DNA of 18,933 nucleotides from Gemmatimonadota bacterium (GCA_019348265.1 JAHWJV010000016.1:1-18933), one strand, 5' to 3'. Counted from the first letter of the stretch, positions 7,934 through 15,558 are shown. Translations and numbers: made by a program. Notes: generated from the sequence alone by a model not told the origin.

Positions 7934-7965
7934 CGAACGCCGCGCCCCGTCGGGCGCGGCGTTCG
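7934..7965. terminator. Perfect 14-bp hairpin between convergent genes
   Basis: The arms at 7934-7947 and 7952-7965 are exact reverse complements with a CGTC loop. The hairpin lies in the 132-bp gap between the 3' ends of the peptidase (+) and the hydrolase (-), so it can serve as a bidirectional terminator. No T-tract follows on either strand. Confidence 0.75.
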
Positions 7966-8013
7966 CGCTCGAACAGGGCAGGCGGCCCGCTCTGCGTTGG
8001 AGTCGCTCGGCCA

Positions 8014-8865
8014 CTACAGGTATCTGCGGAACCAGGCGATGGTCTCCGGCCACGCCTTCTCCGCCGCGAGCCGGTTGCCGTCCGTCGCACCGGTCTGCTG
8101 CCGCAGGAACCCGTGGCCCGCGCCCTCGTAGATCCGCGTTTCGAAGGTCTTGCGCATGCTCTTCATCGCCGAGTCGGCCGGCGGGATGGTGGCGTTCACC
8201 CGCGCGTCGTTTGCGCCGTAGAGCCCTAGCACCGGCGCGCGGACGTTCTGCAGCACGGTCGCCGCGGGTGACGATCCGTAATAGACGACCACCGCGTCGA
8301 CCTCCGGATCCCGCGCGGCCTGGGAGAACACGGTCGAGCCGCCCCAGCAGAAGCCGACCAGGCCGAACCTGTCGGTGGCGGCGGGGAGCGCCATTCCCCA
8401 GCGAGCGACGGCGCGCAGCCGCCGATCCACCTCCTGCGCGTTCAGCCCCTGGATGGTGCGCGTGGCCGCGTCCCGCACCGGCTCCCCGGCCGAGTCGCTC
8501 GGCACTCCCTTTCCCGTGAGCAGGTCCGGCGCGATGGCGATGAACCCCTCCGCTGCCAGCCCGTCCGCCACCGAACGGATCCAGTTGCTCACGCCGAAGA
8601 TCTCATGGACCACGAGGACTACCGGAGCGCGATCCGCCCGCTCCGGATAAACCACCCACGCCCGCACGCTGTCTCCCTGACCCGCGGGGACCACCGCCCA
8701 CTCCCCGTGCCGCGTCGAGGAAGCCAGTCGGGTGTTCGCGCTCTCGGCTGACGGAGCGGTGGTGCTCACCCTCCCGGCGACGCCCGCCGGGCCGTCCTGT
8801 GGGGAGCGGGTGCAACCCGCCAGCGTCACGACCGCGGTTGCCGACCAGACGAGCAGATGGCGCAT
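8014..8865 (-). CDS. Dienelactone hydrolase family lipoprotein
   Basis: This is a 283-aa alpha/beta hydrolase. Residues 1-18 are a lipoprotein signal with lipobox LAGC (Cys18), so it is anchored in the envelope. The mature part matches dienelactone hydrolase: VVLVVHEIFGVSNWIR (82-97, with the Glu88 that pairs with the nucleophile), APDLLTGKG, GLVGFCWGG (168-176, nucleophile Cys173), LGLYGANDARV (Asp220) and YEGAGHGFL (His251). The family hydrolyses lactones and esters; the substrate here is unknown. A Ser/Thr/Ala-rich linker (about 19-55) separates the lipid anchor from the enzyme. The start at 8865 is fixed by a strong AGGGAGGG and the signal peptide; the frame opens 28 codons earlier but without either. 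It is divergent from the plug-domain gene. Confidence 0.92.
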   Translation of the reverse strand: MRHLLVWSATAVVTLAGCTRSPQDGPAGVAGRVSTTAPSAESANTRLASSTRHGEWAVVPAGQGDSVRAWVVYPERADRAPVVLVVHEIFGVSNWIRSVADGLAAEGFIAIAPDLLTGKGVPSDSAGEPVRDAATRTIQGLNAQEVDRRLRAVARWGMALPAATDRFGLVGFCWGGSTVFSQAARDPEVDAVVVYYGSSPAATVLQNVRAPVLGLYGANDARVNATIPPADSAMKSMRKTFETRIYEGAGHGFLRQQTGATDGNRLAAEKAWPETIAWFRRYL

Positions 8866-8869
8866 CGAT

Positions 8870-8877
8870 CCCTCCCT
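8870..8877 (-). promoter_or_regulatory. Shine-Dalgarno AGGGAGGG for the dienelactone hydrolase lipoprotein
   Basis: The + strand reads CCCTCCCT, giving AGGGAGGG on the coding strand 4 nt before the ATG at 8865. It decides the start in favour of the lipoprotein signal peptide. Confidence 0.75.
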
Positions 8878-9059
8878 GGGTTTATTCGAGCGGAAACGTC
8901 GGAGCCAGAAGGGTCCCGACCCGGCGCACGAGCCGTTCCCGGGGGGCACCTCCGTTTCTCGGCTGGCGCGATCCGTGCGCCCGCCGTATCAGTGAATCCA
9001 TGGCAACAGGAAACGCCGGTAAGATGATCGCCGCTCCGGTCACTTCAGCGTCACTACCG

Positions 9060-9827
9060 ATGCGTCTGTGGCTGAGATCATATGCTGGCTTGCTGGTGGC
9101 GCTGGTCCTGATGCTGGTGCCGGGGGCGCTCAGCGCCCAAGCCGTTCGTGGCCAGCTGAGCGAGGAGAACACCAGCGCGCCGATCGCGAACGCTTCGCTT
9201 CGCCTGATCGCGCCCGACAACTCGGTCGCGGCGACGGCACGTACCGACAGTCTCGGCGAGTTCTTCCTCCCTTTCGACGGCGCCGACGCGGGGACCTACC
9301 GCATCCGTGCGGAGAAGATCGGCTACCGCCCGGCGATATCCTCTCCGCTCTCGCTCGGGAAGAGCGACACGCTGGACGTGCACGTGAAGCTCGCCCGGCA
9401 GGTCGTGCTGCTCGACTCGATCCAGGTCACGGCGCCCGAGACCCGGCGCCGTGCGACGCTGGTTCGCGACTTCTACGCGCGGGCCGAGCAGGGTGCGTTC
9501 GGGCACTTCTTCACCCGGGAAGACATCGCGGAGCGGAGGCCGCTGGTGACCACCGACCTCCTCGTCACCGTACCGGGCATCCGAACGATTCCGAGGCGCC
9601 TTGGGGATGGCGCGTCGGTGCTGGTCCGCGGCACCTGCACGCCCACGCTGTGGATCGACGGCGTCCGCGCGACTCCGTCCTTCGGCATGGTGATCGACGA
9701 CCTCGTCCGCCCGACGGACATCGAGGGGATCGAGATCTATCGCAGCGTGGCGGAGGCACCGCCGCAGTACCAGGGGCTCAACGCCGGGTGCAGTGCCATC
9801 CTGGTCTGGACGCGAGTTGGCCGCTGA
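9060..9827 (+). CDS. Secreted carboxypeptidase-regulatory-like / TonB-plug domain protein without barrel
   Basis: This is a 255-aa exported protein. The signal peptide is residues 1-27 (LLVALVLMLVPGALSAQA). Residues 28-112 form a carboxypeptidase-D regulatory-like (transthyretin-type) domain: VRGQLSEENTSAPIANASL, RTDSLGEFFLPF, TYRIRAEKIGYRP. Residues 118-252 resemble the plug domain of TonB-dependent receptors: DSIQVTAPETRRR, FTREDIAERRPLVTTDLL, VPGIRTI, VLVRGTCTPTLWIDGVR and DIEGIEIYRS. The beta-barrel that normally follows is absent and the stop at 9825-9827 is clean. Cys193 and Cys244 could form a disulfide. Such stand-alone regulatory-plus-plug proteins recur in Gemmatimonadota-like genomes (family knowledge from memory); their role is unknown. 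ATG 9060 gives the most compact signal peptide. ATG 9024 (after AGGAAA) and ATG 9000 are alternatives, and none has a strong ribosome binding site. Confidence 0.8.
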   Translation: MRLWLRSYAGLLVALVLMLVPGALSAQAVRGQLSEENTSAPIANASLRLIAPDNSVAATARTDSLGEFFLPFDGADAGTYRIRAEKIGYRPAISSPLSLGKSDTLDVHVKLARQVVLLDSIQVTAPETRRRATLVRDFYARAEQGAFGHFFTREDIAERRPLVTTDLLVTVPGIRTIPRRLGDGASVLVRGTCTPTLWIDGVRATPSFGMVIDDLVRPTDIEGIEIYRSVAEAPPQYQGLNAGCSAILVWTRVGR

Positions 9828-9846
9828 TCGCGACGGCACACCGGCC

Positions 9847-9887
9847 CCCGGCCGCCCCCCCGAAGACCCTTGAGCGACGCGGCCGGG
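9847..9887 (+). terminator. Possible GC hairpin after the plug-domain gene
   Basis: CCCGGCCGC (9847-9855) and GCGGCCGGG (9879-9887) are exact reverse complements with a 23-nt loop, 19 bp after the stop. The loop is long and a C-run, not a T-run, follows, so this is weak. The rest of the 9828-10041 gap has long C tracts and no promoter that I trust. Confidence 0.3.
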
Positions 9888-10041
9888 CGCAGTCCCCCCC
9901 GGCACACGCCTTGCAAATCCGTGCGCCCGCATCTTACGGGGATGCGACCGGCTCCATCTCGACTGCGTCGCCGCGGTCTTCCGCCCACCAGCCACGGGGT
10001 TGCCAAGCGTGGAGCACAGCGCACATGAAGGCGGTCCGCAT

Positions 10042-10770
10042 GTGCATGAGAACATCTTCGCCAGTATCCCGGTCGAGGCTCCAGCGGCCGTAGCGGAACG
10101 CGTCGTCATCCACCCCACGCCGGCTGCGCGGGTTCTCGGTTCGATCGTCGTGTTTCTCGTCCTGATGAGCGTCGTCACGGAAGCCACCGGGGTCGCCGAC
10201 CAGATATTCATGCTCAATGCGGAGCGGAACGTCCCCACGTACTATTCCACCTTTCTACTGCTGATTTCGTCCGCGCTGCTCGCTCTCACAGCCACGCTGA
10301 AGAAGCGCTGCGCGGACCGCTACGCTCTCCGTTGGCTCGCGCTGTCGCTCATCTTCCTCTACATGTCCGTGGACGAGATGGTTGCCTTCCATGAGATGAC
10401 CAGCCCGCGGGTCGAGCGCTTCATGACTACCACCGGAGCGTTCTACTACGGCTCGATCGTGTATACTGCAGCGCTGGTTCTGATCGTCGGTACCGCCTTC
10501 ATTCCATTCCTGCTGCACCTGCCCCGGAAAACCAGGGTGCTCTTTGCGATCGCTGGATGCCTGTACGTGGGTGGTGCGCTGGGCCTCGAGATGATCGGCG
10601 CCATCATCGACGAGGCGTCCGGTACGGCGGGGCTGTCCTACCGTGTCGTCGCGACGGTCGAGGAAACGCTCGAGCTGACGGGAATGGTGACTTTTATTTA
10701 CGCGCTCCTGCACTACCTCAGCAACGATCTGCACGAAGCCCGCATCCAGATCTCCCGGGACCCACGGTAG
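10042..10770 (+). CDS. Multipass membrane protein of unknown function with SxDExxxxHE motif
   Basis: This 242-aa protein (from GTG 10042) has about six hydrophobic segments: roughly 30-48, 68-86, 97-113, 135-158, 166-190 and 210-226. Three helices carry unusual polar residues for a membrane: SVDEMVAFHE (109-118), GLEMIGAIID (181-190, Glu183) and VEETLELTG (206-214). I recall this pattern (S-x-D-E-x4-H-E, then E-E-x2-E) from a widespread family of uncharacterised bacterial membrane proteins. The clustered Asp, Glu and His could bind a metal or catalyse chemistry in the membrane (inference). It lies 77 bp before the LTA-synthase-like gene, in the same direction, so it probably belongs to the polysaccharide operon. 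The start is uncertain: GTG 10042 follows GAAGGCGG by 7 nt, while GTG 10009 and TTG 10000 are in-frame alternatives. Confidence 0.78.
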   Translation: MHENIFASIPVEAPAAVAERVVIHPTPAARVLGSIVVFLVLMSVVTEATGVADQIFMLNAERNVPTYYSTFLLLISSALLALTATLKKRCADRYALRWLALSLIFLYMSVDEMVAFHEMTSPRVERFMTTTGAFYYGSIVYTAALVLIVGTAFIPFLLHLPRKTRVLFAIAGCLYVGGALGLEMIGAIIDEASGTAGLSYRVVATVEETLELTGMVTFIYALLHYLSNDLHEARIQISRDPR

Positions 10771-10847
10771 CGCCTGGACCGCCCGCGACGCGTCGAGCGG
10801 CGCGGCTCCTACTGATTCTCCCTGCAGCGGGAAAGCGATACATCTAA

Positions 10848-12926
10848 ATGCACCTCCCGTCCGCAGAGCTGCCTGCGCGGTCCAGAATCTCCCGGGCCAT
10901 CGCGCGGGCGTCCACTCGCGAGTTTCTCTTCGCGCTGGGCCCCTTCGTGATGTTCGTGGCGGTTCTCTGGGCCAAGCTCTCCTACTTCAACTTCCCACCG
11001 ACCGAGCGGCTCGGCACGGATTGGAACGCGTGGCGACTGAAGGAGGCCGTCCAGGCCTGGATCGGCACTCTCGCGGCGCTCCTGATCATCTGCTCCCCGC
11101 TACTTCTTCTCCGCCCCATTGCACGGTTCGTCGCCCTGGCCGCGCTGGACTTGCTGGCCACCGCGCTGGTGTTCGCGAACCTGCTACACTTCCGATTCTA
11201 CGGAGACGTCCTCTCGGTCTCGGCGCTGGCGGCGGCGGAGCAAATCGGCGCCACGATCGGGAGCCTCGTCCGACTGCTCCGCCCGTCGGACGGATTGCTC
11301 TTCCTCGATCTCATGGCCGCGGCCCTCGTCTTCCCACTCTATCTCCGCGCGCACCGGCGCGCGACGCCGGCTCCATCGCGGTTCCGTGGAAGGTACGTGC
11401 CCGCGGTCGTTGGGCTCGGGGTTCTGCTCCTGTTGCTGGGCCCGGTGCGCATCGTCGCACTCGATCGGGGCGACACGTTCCGGTACAATTATCTGCGGCT
11501 TTTCGGCGTCCGCAAGATCGGGCTGCTGAACTACCACGGTTACGAAGCGGGGAAGAGATACCTGAGCGAGCTCCTGACGAAAGCGGTTCCACCGGAAGAC
11601 CGGAAGCGCGCGCTGGATCACGTGGCGGCGCTGCGGCGCGAGGGGACCGCGCCCTCCGAACTGTTCGGCCTCGCCAGCGGGAAAAACGTGATCTTCCTGA
11701 TGGTGGAGTCGCTTCACGCTTTTCCGCTCGGCCTGCGAGTCGACGGGCAGGAGATAACCCCGACCCTGAACGATCTGACAGCCCGCAGCCTCCATTTTAC
11801 CAATTTTTACGGCCAGACCTGGGAGGGCACCACGTCGGACGGCGAGTTTACGTCGCTCCACTCACTGCACCCGCTTTCCTCAGGAGCAGTCGCGACCCGA
11901 TATCCCCACCACGAGTACCGCGGCATACCGGCCATTCTGGCCGAACGCGGTTACGCGACGATGTCGGCTCACGCCTACTACGGTTCACTCTGGAACATGC
12001 GGCTCATGCACCCGGCCTTGGGATTCCGGGAGTCTTACTTTCGTGAGTCGTACCGGATGGATGAGCAGATCGGGATGGGGCTGTCGGACGGCTCCTTTCT
12101 CCGCCAGACCAGTCCACGCCTGAGGGCGCTACGGGAGCCATTCATGGCGTATATCATGACTTTGAGCTCCCACCACCCGTGGCAGATGGCGGCGAAGTAC
12201 CGCACGTTGAGCTTCGGTGACCTGGAGGGGACGTCGGTTGCCGACTACCTGCACGCAGTTCATTACGTGGACACCGCCATCGGGCAGTTCGTGGGAGAGC
12301 TCCGCGAAGGCGGGCTCTGGGACAGAACCCTGTTGGTGCTGTACGGCGATCACCGTGCGCCGATACCCGGACCGGAGGACAAGGAGAAGCTCCTCGCCAC
12401 GTACGCGGGATACCCGGCGCGCGACGAGGGATTCGACGCGCGCTACTGGGGGGCGGAGAACCGCCTCGCCTTCATCATCCATCTCCCCGGGGACGCCGCG
12501 GCTGGACGACGTCCAGTGAGCGCGGGGCACCTGGATATCGCTCCGACCGTGCTCAACCTGCTCGGGGTCGCAAACCACCAGATGGTGGGGCTCGGGCGCG
12601 ACCTTTTGCACGGAAAGGACCAACTGGTCGTGATGCGGAACGGCAGCTTCGTCCTGGGGGACACCGTGTGCGTACGGCCGACGGCGGAGCTCCCGCGCGA
12701 CGAATGCCGGTCCCTTGCCACCAACGCGACCCTGTCGCCGGCGCGCTTCCAGTCGCGCCTCGCCGAGGCGAGGAGGCGTTTGGCGACGTCCGATCTGATC
12801 ATCACCGGAAATCTGATCCCGGCGGTCAGCGCTGTGGCCCCAGGGGCCGGGTTGCGCTTCCGCAACCCCTTCGGCTCGGCCGCGGAAGTTTACGAAGCCG
12901 AACCCGTCACTCTCGCGGACCGGTGA
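10848..12926 (+). CDS. LTA synthase-like phosphotransferase (sulfatase/alkaline phosphatase superfamily)
   Basis: This is a 692-aa inner-membrane protein with four or five N-terminal membrane helices (about 26-45, 70-90, 95-115, 147-167, 184-204) followed by a periplasmic catalytic domain. The domain matches LtaS and related phosphoglycerol transferases: NVIFLMVESLHAF (280-292, metal ligand Glu287), DGQEITPTLNDL (299-310), NFYGQTWEGTTSDGEF (319-334, predicted catalytic Thr329), LSSHHPW (439-445) and LYGDHRAP (498-505, metal ligands Asp501 and His502). These enzymes move phosphoglycerol, or similar phospho-polyols, from a lipid donor onto a glycan or lipid. In a Gram-negative the likely target is a surface polysaccharide or periplasmic glycan, not lipoteichoic acid. 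The C-terminal 90 residues after the conserved domain are not recognisable. It is followed by the GH8 gene 14 bp downstream, or overlapping if that gene starts at the upstream GTG. Confidence 0.9.
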   Translation: MHLPSAELPARSRISRAIARASTREFLFALGPFVMFVAVLWAKLSYFNFPPTERLGTDWNAWRLKEAVQAWIGTLAALLIICSPLLLLRPIARFVALAALDLLATALVFANLLHFRFYGDVLSVSALAAAEQIGATIGSLVRLLRPSDGLLFLDLMAAALVFPLYLRAHRRATPAPSRFRGRYVPAVVGLGVLLLLLGPVRIVALDRGDTFRYNYLRLFGVRKIGLLNYHGYEAGKRYLSELLTKAVPPEDRKRALDHVAALRREGTAPSELFGLASGKNVIFLMVESLHAFPLGLRVDGQEITPTLNDLTARSLHFTNFYGQTWEGTTSDGEFTSLHSLHPLSSGAVATRYPHHEYRGIPAILAERGYATMSAHAYYGSLWNMRLMHPALGFRESYFRESYRMDEQIGMGLSDGSFLRQTSPRLRALREPFMAYIMTLSSHHPWQMAAKYRTLSFGDLEGTSVADYLHAVHYVDTAIGQFVGELREGGLWDRTLLVLYGDHRAPIPGPEDKEKLLATYAGYPARDEGFDARYWGAENRLAFIIHLPGDAAAGRRPVSAGHLDIAPTVLNLLGVANHQMVGLGRDLLHGKDQLVVMRNGSFVLGDTVCVRPTAELPRDECRSLATNATLSPARFQSRLAEARRRLATSDLIITGNLIPAVSAVAPGAGLRFRNPFGSAAEVYEAEPVTLADR

Positions 12927-12940
12927 AACGACACTCACGC

Positions 12941-14122
12941 ATGCGCTTTCGATACGTCCTTCCGGCGCTCCTGCTCCTTTGGGCCCCCAGCTGTGATCGA
13001 CGCGATGCGCCGGAAACGCGGACGGGCGCCACCACCGCTCGGTCGGCGGCTCGGCCTTCCGGAAGCTACGCGTGCGCGCCCGGCGTAATGCGCGATGCGG
13101 CGGCGGATGAGGAGTTGCTGAGGAGCTACCTGGCCTGGAAGCGGCGTTACCTCACCAGGAGCGGAGCGGGGGGATCGGTTCGTGTCCGGATGCCCGACGA
13201 AGGGAACAAGTCCTCCTCCGAAGGTGTCGCATATGGAATGCTCCTCTCAGCGTACCTGGATGATCGGCCTACGTTCGATGGCCTCTGGGCGTACGCGCGA
13301 CTCCACCGCAACGCGCGTGGGCTAATGGCGTGGGAGATCAGCCGGAGCGGAGAGGTGCTCGACGAGAATGCGGCTACCGATGCCGACCAGGACGTGGCGT
13401 TCGCGCTGCTAGTCGCGGATGCAAAGTGGGGTGGGTATGGGGGTGATGCCCGGGCGCTGATCGGCGCGCTGCTGGAACATACCGTGGAGGACCGTACCTT
13501 CCTTCTGAAGCCGGGAGATGTATGGGGTGGGTCCGAGGTGACGAACCCGTCGTACTTCGCTCCAGCGTATTACCGCGTGTTCGCCCGCTACACGGGTGAC
13601 GCCCGCTGGCAGAGCGTCCTGGATGCGAGCTACCAGATGCTCGATCGGGTCGCGGAAAAACACGGGGTGAAGACGGGGCTCCAACCGGACTGGGCGAGCG
13701 CGAGCGGTGACTCCGCCGCGGCCGCGCCGGACCCCGGCTTCCATTACGGCTACAACGCGACCCGCGTCCCATGGCGCCTTGCCAAGGATGCCGCGTGGAA
13801 CTGTGAGCCTCGTGCTCGGCGCCACCTGGCGAGGCTGAATGCTTTCTTCCGGGAAGTCGGCGCTGAGAACATCCGGGACGGCTATACGCTGCGGGGCTCG
13901 CCGATCGGCAGATGGCACAATGCGTCCTTCGTCGCTCCGGCTGCGGCGGGAGCGGTCGTGTCCTCGGATTCGGCATTCTTCAGATCGATGTGGGAAGAGA
14001 CGGTGAAACTGCGTGAAGGTGGGTACTACAGCGATTCGCTCCGGCTGCTCGCTCTGCTCTTCGCGAGCGGCCGCATGCCGCCGCCCCCGCTTCCACGCCA
14101 CGGTGAAGATGGAAACGGCTGA
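12941..14122 (+). CDS. Glycoside hydrolase family 8 lipoprotein (endoglucanase/chitosanase-like)
   Basis: This 393-aa protein matches GH8, the family of BcsZ-type endoglucanases, lichenases, chitosanases and xylanases. The N-terminal signal ends LLLLWAPSC, a weak lipobox (Cys18). If lipidated, Asp19 at +2 would favour inner-membrane retention by the E. coli rule. Catalytic-domain signs are SSSEGVAYGMLL (91-102, general acid Glu94), ENAATDADQDVAFALL (142-157), FHYGYNATRVPWRLAKD (267-283) and YYSDSLRLLALL near the end. The classic GH8 base Asp in the Y-(D)-A-x-R-x-PWR motif is Asn272 here, as in the GH8b (chitosanase/lichenase-type) subfamily, where another residue is the base. In a polysaccharide locus the role is probably trimming or length control. 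ATG 12941 is used; GTG 12923, which overlaps the previous stop as GTGA, is an equally possible in-frame start. Confidence 0.88.
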   Translation: MRFRYVLPALLLLWAPSCDRRDAPETRTGATTARSAARPSGSYACAPGVMRDAAADEELLRSYLAWKRRYLTRSGAGGSVRVRMPDEGNKSSSEGVAYGMLLSAYLDDRPTFDGLWAYARLHRNARGLMAWEISRSGEVLDENAATDADQDVAFALLVADAKWGGYGGDARALIGALLEHTVEDRTFLLKPGDVWGGSEVTNPSYFAPAYYRVFARYTGDARWQSVLDASYQMLDRVAEKHGVKTGLQPDWASASGDSAAAAPDPGFHYGYNATRVPWRLAKDAAWNCEPRARRHLARLNAFFREVGAENIRDGYTLRGSPIGRWHNASFVAPAAAGAVVSSDSAFFRSMWEETVKLREGGYYSDSLRLLALLFASGRMPPPPLPRHGEDGNG

Positions 14123-14315
14123 CCCGAAGCCTGGCCCCGGTGGCGATTACACAAGAGGCTTGCGTGGCCCGAGTGTTGCCACGCTCGTCAGCATGGTACG
14201 GATGTTTTACGGCCCTGAGTACGCTCGTTCGAGCGGCGAACCGATCCCAAACCCGAGAAGTTCCTTGGCTACAGGAGATGTATATCAGCGGACCGGACGA
14301 ACACTCCAGAGGGTA

Positions 14316-15491
14316 ATGCCGCCTCAGGTTCGGGCGCTGCTCGTTCTGCCCCTGTGGCTCCTCGCGGCGTGCCGTGAGCCTACCGGTACCGAGAAGCGCG
14401 GACTGAGCTGTGATTCCCCCACGTCCATCCGGGTGGCCGGGAAGGAAGTTCCAGTGGCTCCGGGCGGATACGCCACAGTGCGGAATCAGCTTATCAGCGC
14501 GGAGAACTGCAAGCCGTTCCGCTTTGTCGGAATCGCATACCCGAGCTACGCATTCTCGCCCACCGGGGACCGGTTGGGCGACACGGCTACCGCAGCGGCC
14601 GACTTCGCACGGATTCGGAGCTGGGGCGCGAATACGGTCGGAATCCAGGTCGCGCAGTACTACTGGACGCCGGCGTCCCGCTTTTACGACGCGGGCTATG
14701 CCGCTCGGGTGGAGCGGACGGTCCGACAGGCGCGGGCGGCCGGTCTTCGCGTGATCCTGACCCTTCTGCACAGCGACCGCGGCGATCCGAACTATCCGGG
14801 CGATCCGGGCGCCACGAACATGCACCAGCCGATGCCAGACGTGAACCACTCCGTCCCGTTTTGGCGGGAGGCCGCGGAGCGGTTCAAGGACGACGGAGGG
14901 ATCCTGTTCGAGCTCTTCGCCGAGCCGTACCCGGTGGGCGCCTCGGGGTACTCGAACTGGGCGCTGTGGCTGAATGGGGGCACCCATCCAGCGGATAGAG
15001 CGTACGAGCCGCGCGCAGCCTTCCAGGCGGTGGGGATGCAGCAGCTCTACGACGTGGTCCGCGCGACCGGTGCCCAGAACGTGGTACTGGTGGGTGGCAC
15101 TACGTGGGGGTACCACCTCGACGGGGTTCCGGCGCACCGGCTGCGTGGGCACAACATCGCGTACGCGGCACACCCCTGGGATTGGCCCAACAAGCAACCC
15201 GCCAGCTGGCAGAAGGACTGGCTCTTCCTCGCCGCCACGGACCCGGTGATCATCAGCGAATTCGGTGGTTACGATTGTGGCGAGCCCTACACCAGGGCGG
15301 TGCTCGACAAGGCGGACCAGCTCGGCCTGTCCTGGAACGCGTGGGCGTGGAGCGCGCCGGAGCCCAGCGAATCAACCGCGCAAACCGGGAGGGGAGATCC
15401 GATCTGCGAGTTTCCCATGCTGCTGACGGATTGGAGTGGAGAGCCCAGCCGCGTCGGACAGATCATCAAGAGCCGGTTGGGATCATACTGA
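14316..15491 (+). CDS. Cellulase-type (GH5-like, clan GH-A) glycoside hydrolase lipoprotein
   Basis: This is a 391-aa envelope lipoprotein (signal LVLPLWLLAAC, lipobox LAAC, Cys19, Arg at +2). The body is a GH5-type barrel: FRFVGIAYPSY (68-78), FARIRSWGANTVGIQVA (97-113), GLRVILTLLHSDRG (143-156), ILFELFAEPYP (196-206, predicted acid/base Glu203), VVLVGGTTWGY, IAYAAHPWDW (281-290, His286), PVIISEFGGY (310-319, nucleophile Glu315) and SWNAWAWSAP. The residue before the acid/base is Ala202, where clan GH-A nearly always has Asn (NEP). It follows the GH8 gene by 193 bp, so it may have its own promoter, though I see no clear one. GAGGG (14309-14313) lies only 2 nt before the ATG. Expected action is on beta-glucan or beta-mannan type polymers, perhaps the exopolysaccharide made by this locus. 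Confidence 0.87.
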   Translation: MPPQVRALLVLPLWLLAACREPTGTEKRGLSCDSPTSIRVAGKEVPVAPGGYATVRNQLISAENCKPFRFVGIAYPSYAFSPTGDRLGDTATAAADFARIRSWGANTVGIQVAQYYWTPASRFYDAGYAARVERTVRQARAAGLRVILTLLHSDRGDPNYPGDPGATNMHQPMPDVNHSVPFWREAAERFKDDGGILFELFAEPYPVGASGYSNWALWLNGGTHPADRAYEPRAAFQAVGMQQLYDVVRATGAQNVVLVGGTTWGYHLDGVPAHRLRGHNIAYAAHPWDWPNKQPASWQKDWLFLAATDPVIISEFGGYDCGEPYTRAVLDKADQLGLSWNAWAWSAPEPSESTAQTGRGDPICEFPMLLTDWSGEPSRVGQIIKSRLGSY

Positions 15492-15558
15492 ACGCCGCCG
15501 CCAAGCGTCGGCTACGCCGCGCCGCCTCGAGGCCCGGCCCAACTCTCCCCAGATTCTG

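Noticed and set aside
9911..9937. TTGCAA ... TCTTAC as a sigma70-type promoter before the membrane-protein gene
   Set aside because: The -10 match is poor and the spacer is only 15 nt; sigma factor preferences of this lineage are unknown to me.
9078..10238. 386-codon - strand frame
   Set aside because: Antisense to two supported genes, low-complexity Arg/Ala composition and no domain signs.
11021..12046. 341-codon + frame inside the LTA-synthase-like gene
   Set aside because: Alternative-frame shadow of a gene with clear active-site motifs.
14176..14204. TTGCCA plus a candidate -10 before the GH5-like gene
   Set aside because: At a 17-nt spacer the -10 reads CGGATG, which is not a credible match.
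14013..14315. In-frame upstream extension of the GH5-like gene into the GH8 gene
   Set aside because: The lipoprotein signal starts at 14316, and the extension is antisense-like in composition and overlaps the conserved end of GH8.
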